From UBA1181 sp963626555 (GTDB taxonomy: Bacteria > Bacteroidota > Bacteroidia > Bacteroidales > Paludibacteraceae), in the NCBI GenBank assembly GCA_963626555.1, contig CAVFXQ010000009.1, forward strand, positions 1 to 64,000: a stretch of 64,000 bases of DNA, given 5' to 3'. The notes beneath the pieces were generated by a model that was not told the origin of the DNA, made no database searches, and saw only the letters and a program-made list of their open reading frames with translations. A program made the position numbers and the translations under genes. Every line of letters starts with the position of its first letter. Position 1 is the first letter of the stretch. This document shows, one piece after another, positions 34,635-42,562 of this stretch.

Positions 34635-35516
34635 ATGATTATGGCAAACGACAGACAAAAATTAAATCGTGATTTGGCGGAACAGTTGAAGGGTGGCGTT
34701 ATCATGGATGTTACGACACCCGAGCAGGCGAGAATAGCTGAAGAGGCAGGTGCATGTGCTGTAATGGCGTTGGAGAGAATTCCAGCGGATATTCGTGCGG
34801 CAGGTGGTGTTTCTCGTATGAGCGACCCAAAGATGATAAAAGGAATACAAGCGGCTGTTTCTATTCCAGTGATGGCAAAGGTTCGTATCGGTCATATTGC
34901 TGAGGCGCAGATCTTGCAGGCGATTGAGATTGACTATATCGATGAGAGTGAGGTGTTGTCTCCTGCGGACAATGTTTTCCATATTGACAAAACAAAGTTT
35001 GATGTTCCTTTCGTTTGTGGTGCGAAAAACTTAGGTGAAGCACTCCGTCGTATTGCTGAGGGTGCAACGATGATTCGTACGAAGGGTGAACCTGGAACGG
35101 GCGATGTCGTTCAAGCGGTTACTCACATGCGTTTGATTCAAAGCGAGATGAGACGCTTAGTTTCTTTGAGCGAGGATGAACTTTTTGAGGCTGCTAAGCA
35201 ATTGCAGGCTCCATACGAGTTGGTGAAGTATGTTCATGAGCATGGTAAATTGCCAGTAGTGAATTTCGCAGCGGGTGGTGTCGCAACTCCTGCCGATGCT
35301 GCTTTGATGATGCAACTTGGTGCAGAAGGCGTTTTTGTGGGTAGTGGTATCTTCAAGAGTGGAAATCCTGCAAAGCGTGCCGCAGCTATTGTGAAGGCAG
35401 TAACAAACTATAACGATCCTAAAGTATTGGCCGAGTTGAGTGAGGACTTAGGTGAGGCGATGGTTGGCATCAATGAGCATGAAATAGAACTCTTAATGGC
35501 AGAAAGAGGAAAATAG
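34635..35516 (+). CDS. pdxS: pyridoxal 5'-phosphate synthase subunit PdxS
   Basis: PdxS makes PLP from ribose 5-phosphate, glyceraldehyde 3-phosphate and ammonia from PdxT. The 293-residue protein has GGVIMDVTTPEQARIAEEAGACAVMALERIPADIR near 18, the catalytic-lysine strand VMAKVRIGH near 75-83, and RTKGEPGTGD near 150. Start codons at 34635 and 34641 are both possible. It lies 85 bases after the kinase-AraC gene and 113 bases before pdxT, with a hairpin in that gap. Confidence 0.97.
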   Translation: MIMANDRQKLNRDLAEQLKGGVIMDVTTPEQARIAEEAGACAVMALERIPADIRAAGGVSRMSDPKMIKGIQAAVSIPVMAKVRIGHIAEAQILQAIEIDYIDESEVLSPADNVFHIDKTKFDVPFVCGAKNLGEALRRIAEGATMIRTKGEPGTGDVVQAVTHMRLIQSEMRRLVSLSEDELFEAAKQLQAPYELVKYVHEHGKLPVVNFAAGGVATPADAALMMQLGAEGVFVGSGIFKSGNPAKRAAAIVKAVTNYNDPKVLAELSEDLGEAMVGINEHEIELLMAERGK

Positions 35517-35549
35517 ATTTTTCTGATGACGTTATAATTTCTGGGTGGG

Positions 35550-35580
35550 CGGAGAACTAATAGAAGGTTCTCCGTTCTTT
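35550..35580 (+). terminator. hairpin between pdxS and pdxT
   Basis: CGGAGAAC at 35550-35557 pairs perfectly with GTTCTCCG at 35567-35574, followed by TTCTTT. It looks like a weak terminator and may lower the amount of pdxT transcript relative to pdxS, or terminate pdxS fully if pdxT has its own promoter. Confidence 0.65.
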
Positions 35581-35629
35581 AAAAACAAAATCAATAATTA
35601 ACATATTGTTTGAGTAAATACATAAAAAT

Positions 35630-36208
35630 ATGAAGATAGCAGTTTTGGCTTTGCAAGGGGATTTTCGTGAGCATCGTCAGATATTGGATAAAATAGGAGT
35701 AGAGTCGTTTGAGGTTCGACAGGCGGCGGACTGGGGAAAGGAGAAAGATGGATTGATTTTACCTGGAGGAGAGAGTACGACGATGTTGAAGTTACTCAAC
35801 GAGTTGGGCTTGCGAAAAAATATCAAGGCAGATATAGAGGCAGGTTTGCCTGTGTATGGAACGTGTGCCGGACTGATCTTGCTCTCTGCGCATGTGGTAG
35901 GCGAGGAGAAGGATCGTTTTAACACAATGGATATTACCACTCGCAGAAATGCGTATGGTCGGCAGTTGGGCAGTTTTTTTACAGAGGCTGAAGTAAAGGG
36001 GATTGACCATAAAGTGCCAATGACCTTTATCCGTGCGCCATACATTGAGTCGGTAGGCAAAGGCGTCGAAGTGTTGTCAACAGTGGATGGCCATATTGTG
36101 GCGGCTCGTCAAGGCAATCAGTTGGTAACCTCGTTTCACCCCGAGTTGAATGAGGATGTCGCTGTGCATCAGTTGTTTATCGACATTATCAGGAAGAGAA
36201 ATGCCTAA
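35630..36208 (+). CDS. pdxT: pyridoxal 5'-phosphate synthase glutaminase PdxT
   Basis: PdxT hydrolyses glutamine and passes ammonia to PdxS. The 192-residue protein has GDFREHRQILDKIG near 11, the oxyanion region LPGGESTTM near 45, the nucleophile in GTCAGLILL near 79, and the catalytic SFHPEL near 172. All triad positions look intact. It overlaps the convergent fic gene by 4 bases. Confidence 0.96.
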   Translation: MKIAVLALQGDFREHRQILDKIGVESFEVRQAADWGKEKDGLILPGGESTTMLKLLNELGLRKNIKADIEAGLPVYGTCAGLILLSAHVVGEEKDRFNTMDITTRRNAYGRQLGSFFTEAEVKGIDHKVPMTFIRAPYIESVGKGVEVLSTVDGHIVAARQGNQLVTSFHPELNEDVAVHQLFIDIIRKRNA

Positions 36209-37077
36209 TCGGTAATTTCTTTCTGCTCAGCCCATTCTTCGTTGGCATTAATGTGTAGGTAGCGGTTTCTCAAATCCCATTTCTCGCCCAAAAGAAGATT
36301 TCGAAAGAATCGGACTAAGAAATTAGGGCTGTATTCTATTCCTTTCTGAATATTGCGATAGTTGGCTCGAACCAATGCGTTGCGAAAATACCACGAGTGG
36401 AGTGCAAACATCTTGTTGACGTTGAAGCCCATTGTGCGAAGATATTGAATGGTGAATACGGCAGTCGTTCTTGTATTCCCTTCTCTAAATGCATGGATTT
36501 GCCACAGGTCAGCTACGAAATTTGCAATGTGTTCAATTTGTTCGTCAACCGTTAATCCCTTATATCTAAAGGATTTCTCTTGATTGAGATCCCACTCAAT
36601 AGCTTGGTGCAAGTCTTCCCAGTTGAGGTAGATGACTGTGTCGCCGTCTAAAACCCACTCTTTTTTAGTGATGTTGTAATTCCGAACTTCTCCAGCGTGC
36701 TTGAACACTCCTTCGAAGATGCGTCGATGAAGGGATATGTAGCCGTTGGCGTTGAATGCAAAAGTGGACGTTGACAAGATTTTCGCAATGTTAGCAGAAA
36801 CTTTGTCGGCTTCTTCTTCCTCCTCCTCTTGTGGGGTTCGCGATGCCTTACTTTTATAATAGGAGTCGATCAACTGTTGACTCTCCTCAATCGAAATTTC
36901 ACCTTCTATGTTTTTATGAGCGATGTCTATCAAATAGGATGAAGGTCTCAACCCATCAACAGCCTGCAATCCAATGGCAGTTTGCCAGTTAGTTGCGCTC
37001 TTTTGTTGACTGGGTTTCGCCTCCCGAATATATTTGTCAAACGAGGATATGTATTTTTGTTCTTCGCTCATATTCAT
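36205..37077 (-). CDS. Fic domain protein
   Basis: The 290-residue protein has the Fic active-site motif HAFREGNTRTTAVF near 194-207, equal to HxFxxGN(G/T)R; the second glycine of the canonical HPFxxGNGR is T, a variant common in this subfamily. Fic proteins usually transfer AMP from ATP to a target protein. N-terminally, DIAHKNIEGEISIEESQQL near 48 resembles the VbhA-like inhibitory helix, with H where the inhibitory S/T is expected. It starts 20 bases after mutY on the same strand, so they may be co-transcribed. The target is unknown. Start at 37077 or 37071. Confidence 0.88.
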   Translation of the reverse strand: MNMSEEQKYISSFDKYIREAKPSQQKSATNWQTAIGLQAVDGLRPSSYLIDIAHKNIEGEISIEESQQLIDSYYKSKASRTPQEEEEEEADKVSANIAKILSTSTFAFNANGYISLHRRIFEGVFKHAGEVRNYNITKKEWVLDGDTVIYLNWEDLHQAIEWDLNQEKSFRYKGLTVDEQIEHIANFVADLWQIHAFREGNTRTTAVFTIQYLRTMGFNVNKMFALHSWYFRNALVRANYRNIQKGIEYSPNFLVRFFRNLLLGEKWDLRNRYLHINANEEWAEQKEITD

Positions 37078-37097
37078 TCCTTTGTTACAAAGATAGT

Positions 37098-38147
37098 CTA
37101 TTTATGGCTCTCTAAATAGCGATTGGTCAACTTAGAAACGGCGTAATTCTCAATTTCATCACGGTTCACTTGTATATATTTGTCATTGTTATGAGCCAGT
37201 TTTGCCGAACCTGTGAAAAACCATGCGTGCAAGGTCTGATGGGTCAGAACGTGCTTCATTTCTGCTGAAATTGACTCTATCGTGATATTTACAAATTCTT
37301 TTTTAAAGAATGTCATTATAGATGGAAAATCTTTACTTTCTTCAAAAGTTGAGGCTAATTCCATCAAGGGAAATTCATAAAGTCCTGCCCATATATCTTT
37401 ATTATCTCTTCGATGCAGATAATAGGTGCCTTTTTCATTAACAACGAAATAGACAAAATAACGATCCTTTGTTTGAATTTTCTTTGATTTCACGGGGTAG
37501 TCTGCTTGGCAATTCTGGTCGGCCGCTAAACAGTTTTCTGAGAGAGGACACTCCCTACAAAGTGGATTTTGTGGAAGACAAATAGTCGCACCAATATCCA
37601 TCACACCTTGGTTGTATAGTTCAGGGTGTTTTTTGTCCATTAGTTCCTGCGTCAATGTTTGAAATTCTTTTATTCCAGCTGTTGTGTCGATAGGTGTTTT
37701 GATTGTAAAAAAACGAGAAAGGACACGAAATACATTACCATCCAACACAGCGTATGGTAGATGAAAGGCAAAGGAGGCTATCGCTGCTGCTGTATAATTA
37801 CCAACACCTTTCAACGACCGAATTTCTTTGTAAGTGGATGGAAATGAACCGTTAAACTTTTCCATTATTTGTTTTGCGGCGGAGTGCATGTTTCGTGCGC
37901 GGGAATAGTAACCTAATCCTTGCCAAACAAGTAGTACCTCATCTTCTGATGCGCTGGCGAGAGAGGCTATTGTTGGAAATTTTTCTATAAAACGAAGGTA
38001 GTAGTTGTAACCTTGAGCAATGCGAGTTTGTTGGAGTATCACCTCTGAGACCCATATTTTGTAGGGGTCGGAAATGTCTCTCCAAGGGAGATCTCGCTTG
38101 TTGAGTTGATACCAGCGAATGATTTTGTCGCTGAAAAAAGTGTCCAT
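37098..38147 (-). CDS. mutY: A/G-specific adenine DNA glycosylase
   Basis: MutY removes adenine mispaired with 8-oxoguanine. The 349-residue protein has the N-terminal DLPWRDISDPYKIWVSEVILQQT near 15, the helix-hairpin-helix LKGVGNYTAAAIASFAF near 109 with the catalytic Asp region following (VLDGNVFRVLSRF), and the [4Fe-4S] cysteines CLPQNPLCRECPLSENC (C-x6-C-x2-C-x5-C) near 191. The C-terminal NUDIX-like part recognises 8-oxoG. Length is normal. It diverges from the HU gene. Confidence 0.97.
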   Translation of the reverse strand: MDTFFSDKIIRWYQLNKRDLPWRDISDPYKIWVSEVILQQTRIAQGYNYYLRFIEKFPTIASLASASEDEVLLVWQGLGYYSRARNMHSAAKQIMEKFNGSFPSTYKEIRSLKGVGNYTAAAIASFAFHLPYAVLDGNVFRVLSRFFTIKTPIDTTAGIKEFQTLTQELMDKKHPELYNQGVMDIGATICLPQNPLCRECPLSENCLAADQNCQADYPVKSKKIQTKDRYFVYFVVNEKGTYYLHRRDNKDIWAGLYEFPLMELASTFEESKDFPSIMTFFKKEFVNITIESISAEMKHVLTHQTLHAWFFTGSAKLAHNNDKYIQVNRDEIENYAVSKLTNRYLESHK

Positions 38148-38251
38148 AGAAAGTGGTTTATCGGATGATAAAACAAGAATTTCGTAAAGAGTTGATTTTC
38201 AAAAGTAAGAAAATTTTTGCTATTGTCTGTTTCTAATCCTTAAAAAAGCCT

Positions 38252-38259
38252 TATATTTG
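38252..38259 (+). promoter_or_regulatory. -7 element ahead of HU gene
   Basis: TATATTTG matches TAnnTTTG and lies 50 bases before the HU start codon. No -33 TTTG at the expected spacing was seen. Confidence 0.45.
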
Positions 38260-38309
38260 CATATTGTTGAAACTAAGTATAAAAACATAAAAATTAACAG
38301 TTTAGCAAG

Positions 38310-38603
38310 ATGACTAAAGCGGAAATTGTAAATGAAATCGCGAAATCGACTGGCATCGACAAAATTGAAGTGTTGACGATTGTAGAGTCGTTTATGGAAG
38401 AGGTCAAGAAGGCGATGATAGGAGGTGAAGAGGTCTTTTTAAGAGGCTTTGGGTCGTTCATTATCAAGGAAAGGGCAGAGAAAACGGCTCGTAACATCTC
38501 GAAAGGTACTTCTATCCGAATTCCTGCACATAAGATTCCCGCGTTCAAGCCTGCTAAAACTTTTATGTCGAAAGTAAGCGATATAGACGCGAGTCAAAAG
38601 TAA
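38310..38603 (+). CDS. HU/IHF family DNA-binding protein
   Basis: HU-type proteins bend and compact DNA. The 97-residue protein opens MTKAEIVNEIAKSTGIDKIEV, has LRGFGSFIIKERAEKTARNISKGT near 48, and the signature region IRIPAHKIPAFKPAKTF near 73-89 with the conserved proline of the DNA-inserting arm. Length is typical. It diverges from mutY and precedes the mini-protein gene and rng. Confidence 0.95.
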   Translation: MTKAEIVNEIAKSTGIDKIEVLTIVESFMEEVKKAMIGGEEVFLRGFGSFIIKERAEKTARNISKGTSIRIPAHKIPAFKPAKTFMSKVSDIDASQK

Positions 38604-38684
38604 ATTTTGAAGTCTTCCGCGTTTGTGGAACAGCGATCGCAGAAATAACTTTTCATAATTATAAACCTAAAAATTTTTATAACC

Positions 38685-38774
38685 ATGCCAAGCGGAAAAA
38701 AGAGAAAGAGACATAAAATGTCTACTCACAAACGCAAGAAGAGATTAAAGAAGAACCGTCATAAGAAGAAGTAA
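38685..38774 (+). CDS. 29-residue basic protein, mS38/bS22-like (COX24 domain)
   Basis: A 30-codon frame including the stop encodes a protein of which about two-thirds is Lys, Arg or His (MPSGKKRKRHKMSTHKRKK at the N-terminus, RHKKK at the end). This fits the AURKAIP1/COX24 family of small ribosomal proteins, related to mitochondrial mS38 and the actinobacterial bS22, and known as tiny conserved genes in Bacteroidota. It probably binds rRNA in the small subunit. It lies 81 bases after HU and 130 bases before rng. Confidence 0.85.
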   Translation: MPSGKKRKRHKMSTHKRKKRLKKNRHKKK

Positions 38775-38904
38775 TTCTTAAGGTTTTTTGCAGTCTATAT
38801 GCGCAAGAGACAAAGAACAAGCTTAGGAATATTCTTGAGTTTGTTCTTTTTTTGGAATTAAAAAGAGGAACGCAGAGGCGTTCTCTATGTAAAAACTTAT
38901 TGTA

Positions 38905-40506
38905 ATGAATAGCGAATTAGTAATTGATGTCAATGCATCTAAGATGTCAATCGCCTTGTTGGAAGATAAGCGTTTAGTTGAGTTTAACGAGGAAAGTAGA
39001 GTGTCTCAATTCTCTGTGGGCGATGTCTACCTTGCAAGGGTCAAGAAGATAATGCCAGGACTCAATGCTGCATTCGTTGACGTGGGTTTCGATAAAGGTG
39101 CTTTCCTTCATTATCAGGATATTGGACCGAAATTCCAATCCTTCGCAAAATTATCCAAAGCTCTACGGTCGGGACATAAAGGACTTTCTTTGGCTGAGTA
39201 TGTAGTAGATTCAGAAATCTCAAAACGTGGATCAATTTCCGATGTATTAGTACAGGGACAAGAGATATTGGTGCAGATAGCTAAAGAACCTATCTCTACT
39301 AAGGGTCCGCGACTGACGGCCGAGATTTCTTTCGCAGGACGGTTTCTTGTGTTAATCCCTTTTTCAGGTCGTGTTTTTGTATCCCAGAAAATAAAATCTG
39401 CTGCAGAGCGTAAGCGCATCACAAAGATCATGGAGGAAATTCTTCCTCCTAGTTTCGGTGCTATCATTAGAACTGTGGCTGAGGGGATTGAGAAAAAAGA
39501 GTTCGTTGCTGAAATTGACTATTTGATGTCTCGCTGGAATAATGCCATTTCGCAGATTAAACAAGACCAGAAACTGCCCAAGCTTCTCTTCGAAGAGATG
39601 GATCGCTCGGTAAGCCTATTGAGGGATATTTTTAACCCTTCGTTCGAGAGTATTTATATGAACGACGAGGGGGTATATCGTGAAATATCAGATTACGTTG
39701 GGTTGATCGCTCCTGATCGAAAAAATATTGTAAAGCTTTATAAAGGAGATTTACCTATTTTCGATCATTTCGCAATAACCAAGCAACTGAAATCTTCGTT
39801 TGGACGTACCGTTTCGTTCAAAAGTGGTGCCTATTTGATTATTGAAAAGACGGAAGCTATGCATGTGGTGGATGTCAATAGTGGAAATAAGTCTCGGGCA
39901 GGAAACGATCAAGAGTCAAATGCCATTGAGGTGAATCTCGCAGCTGCAGATGAGCTTGCAAGACAAATGAGGCTCAGAGATCTAGGTGGCATTATCGTAG
40001 TTGATTTCATTGATATGATGAAGGTGGAAAATCGTAATGCCCTCTTCGCCCGTATGAAGGAGAATATGGCGCATGATCGTGCTAAACACAATATTCTGCC
40101 ATTGAGCAAGTTTGGTCTTATGCAGATAACACGCCAACGTGTGCGTCCAGAGATGCACGTCGACACCGAGGAGGTGTGTCCCACGTGCTATGGGAAAGGC
40201 GTAGCACAACCTTCAATCCTGTTTGTCGATGCACTCGAAAATAAGATTGATTATTTAGTTAACACATTGAATACGAAAGAGTTTAAACTCTTTGTTCATC
40301 CGTATGTTTATGCCTATCTAACCCAAGGTGTACCATTTTTCACGTTAAAGTGGAAATGGAAACGTACTTACAAAGCCTCTTTTGATATTCTACCATCTGA
40401 AGCACTTCCGTTTCTACAATATAGGTTTGTAGATGGAAAGGGTAATGAAATTGACTTAAAGGAAGAAATTGAAACTGTCAACAGTAAAGCAGCTTTGACA
40501 AAGTAA
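38905..40506 (+). CDS. rng: ribonuclease G/E family endoribonuclease
   Basis: RNase G/E cuts single-stranded RNA 5' ends and processes rRNA and mRNA. The 533-residue protein has an S1-like region near 40-125 (GDVYLARVKKIMPGLNAAFVDVG), the catalytic motifs VVDVNSGNKS near 322 and GGIIVVDFIDMM near 363 with the metal-binding aspartates, and the zinc-link CPTCYGKG near 427. The C-terminal scaffold of RNase E is absent, so RNase G is the better name. Length is typical. Confidence 0.95.
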   Translation: MNSELVIDVNASKMSIALLEDKRLVEFNEESRVSQFSVGDVYLARVKKIMPGLNAAFVDVGFDKGAFLHYQDIGPKFQSFAKLSKALRSGHKGLSLAEYVVDSEISKRGSISDVLVQGQEILVQIAKEPISTKGPRLTAEISFAGRFLVLIPFSGRVFVSQKIKSAAERKRITKIMEEILPPSFGAIIRTVAEGIEKKEFVAEIDYLMSRWNNAISQIKQDQKLPKLLFEEMDRSVSLLRDIFNPSFESIYMNDEGVYREISDYVGLIAPDRKNIVKLYKGDLPIFDHFAITKQLKSSFGRTVSFKSGAYLIIEKTEAMHVVDVNSGNKSRAGNDQESNAIEVNLAAADELARQMRLRDLGGIIVVDFIDMMKVENRNALFARMKENMAHDRAKHNILPLSKFGLMQITRQRVRPEMHVDTEEVCPTCYGKGVAQPSILFVDALENKIDYLVNTLNTKEFKLFVHPYVYAYLTQGVPFFTLKWKWKRTYKASFDILPSEALPFLQYRFVDGKGNEIDLKEEIETVNSKAALTK

Positions 40507-40516
40507 AAGAGATAAG

Positions 40517-40559
40517 CAGTCCGCCAAGTGTGGTTAACTTGGCGGACTGTTCTTTTTTT
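40517..40559 (+). terminator. rho-independent terminator of rng
   Basis: A perfect 13-bp stem, CAGTCCGCCAAGT at 40517-40529 against 40537-40549, with a 7-base loop and a T-rich tail to 40559. Confidence 0.9.
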
Positions 40560-40601
40560 CTGCTCCAATCAAAATTATAATATTTGTGATGAATGGAGAG
40601 C

Positions 40602-40632
40602 AAAAAAGCGTAGCCAAATTGACTACGCTTTT
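40602..40632 (-). terminator. rho-independent terminator of mdh
   Basis: On the minus strand AAAAGCGTAG (40632-40623) pairs with CTACGCTTTT (40613-40604), with T continuing to 40602. It lies 40 bases beyond the mdh stop codon. Confidence 0.85.
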
Positions 40633-40671
40633 CTCTATCTTGTTCTTATGTAAGAATTCGATGTGAAAAGA

Positions 40672-41664
40672 TTAGAGGTTAGAGTTGTACTTCTTCCAAT
40701 CCTCAATTGCAGGAAGAACACCCATAGAGATAACCTCATCACGCATCTTGCAAAGGTGTTCGTAAGAAGCGTCCAAAGACTTCTTCTCATCAGCTGAAAG
40801 GTTGGCCTCAGTGTAAGAAACACCATTCTCGTCGATAGTAGACTTCATTGCCATACATACGTTCTTGTAGCCGTACATTCCGTCTTTTACGAAGCAACCT
40901 GCAGGCAAAGTGAATTTCTTTCCTCCCATTGCAGCCTCGATCATTTCGATAGCAACGTATGCTGGAGAGAGGTTAGAAGAACGACCGCGAAGAGCGATGA
41001 TGTTAGAACCACCTTGGATAGTCTTTTGCTTGATTTCCTCGAACTTTTCTGCAGGGATGTTGTATTTAGCAAGAGGCTTGCCCATAACTAAAACGTCAGA
41101 AGTAACAGGAACCATCTTTTCGCCGTGTCCACCCAATGTAGCACAACCGCTAACTGCATATTGAGGAATGTTGAAATATTTAGCCAACTCACTCTGCAAA
41201 CGAGTAGAGTCCAAACCAGCCAAAGTAGTTACTCTTTCAGGAGCCAAACCAGACTTAACCAAAACTACCAATCCTGTTACGTCAGCAGGGTTGAAGATAA
41301 CAACGATGTGCTCACACTTAGGACAATATTTCTTTACATTGTCTCCGAAATCTGCAGCAATCTGAGCGTTACCTTTCAAAAGGTCTTCACGGGTCATACC
41401 CTCCTTACGAGGAGCACCACCTGAAGAGATGATGAATGATGCACCAGTCAAAGCCTCTTCTACGTTGTCAGTGAAAGTGAAGTTTACGCCTTCGAATCCA
41501 CAGTGGCGCATCTCTTCGTAAACACCCTCAAGACCCTTCAAGTATGGATCGTAAAGAGTGATATTGTTCGTTAAACCTTTAACGGCTGCCAACTGAGCCA
41601 TAGTTGAACCGATAGCACCTGCGGCACCAACGATAACCAATTTTTTGTTTGATAAGAAACTCAT
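40672..41664 (-). CDS. mdh: malate dehydrogenase
   Basis: Mdh interconverts malate and oxaloacetate with NAD. The 330-residue protein has a Rossmann start, LVIVGAAGAIGSTMAQLAA near 9-27, the segment IIVVIFNPADVTG-like near 118, LDSTRLQSELAK near 149 with substrate-binding residues, and SGCATLGGHGEKMVPV near 170 with the catalytic histidine. It fits the LDH-like malate dehydrogenases of Bacteroidales. A minus-strand -7 TATTTTTG at 41774-41767 gives a leader of about 95 bases with a GC-rich hairpin. Confidence 0.94.
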   Translation of the reverse strand: MSFLSNKKLVIVGAAGAIGSTMAQLAAVKGLTNNITLYDPYLKGLEGVYEEMRHCGFEGVNFTFTDNVEEALTGASFIISSGGAPRKEGMTREDLLKGNAQIAADFGDNVKKYCPKCEHIVVIFNPADVTGLVVLVKSGLAPERVTTLAGLDSTRLQSELAKYFNIPQYAVSGCATLGGHGEKMVPVTSDVLVMGKPLAKYNIPAEKFEEIKQKTIQGGSNIIALRGRSSNLSPAYVAIEMIEAAMGGKKFTLPAGCFVKDGMYGYKNVCMAMKSTIDENGVSYTEANLSADEKKSLDASYEHLCKMRDEVISMGVLPAIEDWKKYNSNL

Positions 41665-41700
41665 ATTAATATATAGTTTATAGAAATTTCAGTCCTTTCT

Positions 41701-41730
41701 AAAATCCCCTGTCCATCGGGGCTTGCCCAT
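41701..41730 (-). other. GC-rich hairpin in mdh 5' leader
   Basis: Within the predicted mdh leader lie CCCC (41706-41709), GGGG (41718-41721) and GGGCTTGCCC (41719-41728), able to form one of two short GC stems in an otherwise AT-rich leader. It could tune translation or mRNA stability. No known riboswitch was recognised. Confidence 0.3.
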
Positions 41731-41922
41731 TTTATATTACAACGTCTTTCTCACGTTTGTTATATGCAAAAATAAGAAAATTATTCTATATGTATTCTTC
41801 TTTAGACACCTTTATTTTTTATAATTGGTTTTCTATAAATTTCATTTAACTTCTTCTTTCATAGGTGATTATTTGTTAACTTTGTGCATAAAAACATAAG
41901 AAATTTAAAAAACAAAGCATAA

Positions 41923-42525
41923 ATGGCTGATTATAAGAAAATTAAGACTGCTTTGGTATCTGTTTACCACAAAGATAATTTGGACGAGATTGTTCGTAAA
42001 TTACATGCAGAGGGAGTGAAACTGATTTCTACGGGTGGAACTCAAGCTTTTATAGAATCTTTAGGCGTGCCTTGCCAGGCTGTTGAGTCTCTAACGACTT
42101 ACCCTTCCATTCTGGGTGGACGTGTGAAGACCTTGCATCCAAAAATTTTCGGTGGCATTTTGGGTCGTCGCGACGTTCCTGAGGACAATGCGCAAATGGC
42201 TAAGTATGAGATTCCTGAAATTGACCTTGTAATTGTCGACCTATATCCGTTTGAAGACACTGTGGCTTCAGGTGCTGATGAGCAATCAATCATTGAAAAA
42301 ATTGACATAGGTGGTATTTCGTTGATTCGTGCAGCAGCGAAAAACTTCAAGGATGTTGTTATCGTGGCTTCTAAGGCTCAGTACAAACCATTGCTTGACC
42401 AGTTGAACGCAAATGGTGCTCAGACGACGCTTGACACTCGTAAGTGGTTTGCTAAGGAGGCTTTCGGTGTTTCTTCTCACTATGACACCGCTATCCACGC
42501 TTATTTTGAGGGTGCAACGAAATAA
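41923..42525 (+). CDS. purH: IMP cyclohydrolase, single domain
   Basis: The 200-residue protein is the N-terminal domain of PurH alone, with ALVSVYHKDNLDEIVRKL near 11, LISTGGTQAFIESLG near 34, GGRVKTLHPKIFGGILGRRD near 65, and IDIGGISLIRAAAKNF near 126. It would cyclise FAICAR to IMP. The AICAR formyltransferase domain, normally another 300 residues, is missing; the frame ends cleanly (HAYFEGATK) and mreB starts 37 bases later. The transformylase must therefore come from a separate gene. A -7 TAACTTTG lies at 41877-41884. Confidence 0.9.
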   Translation: MADYKKIKTALVSVYHKDNLDEIVRKLHAEGVKLISTGGTQAFIESLGVPCQAVESLTTYPSILGGRVKTLHPKIFGGILGRRDVPEDNAQMAKYEIPEIDLVIVDLYPFEDTVASGADEQSIIEKIDIGGISLIRAAAKNFKDVVIVASKAQYKPLLDQLNANGAQTTLDTRKWFAKEAFGVSSHYDTAIHAYFEGATK

Positions 42526-42562
42526 TTTGTTCTTAACTTTAAAATATTTAAAGAATTAGATT

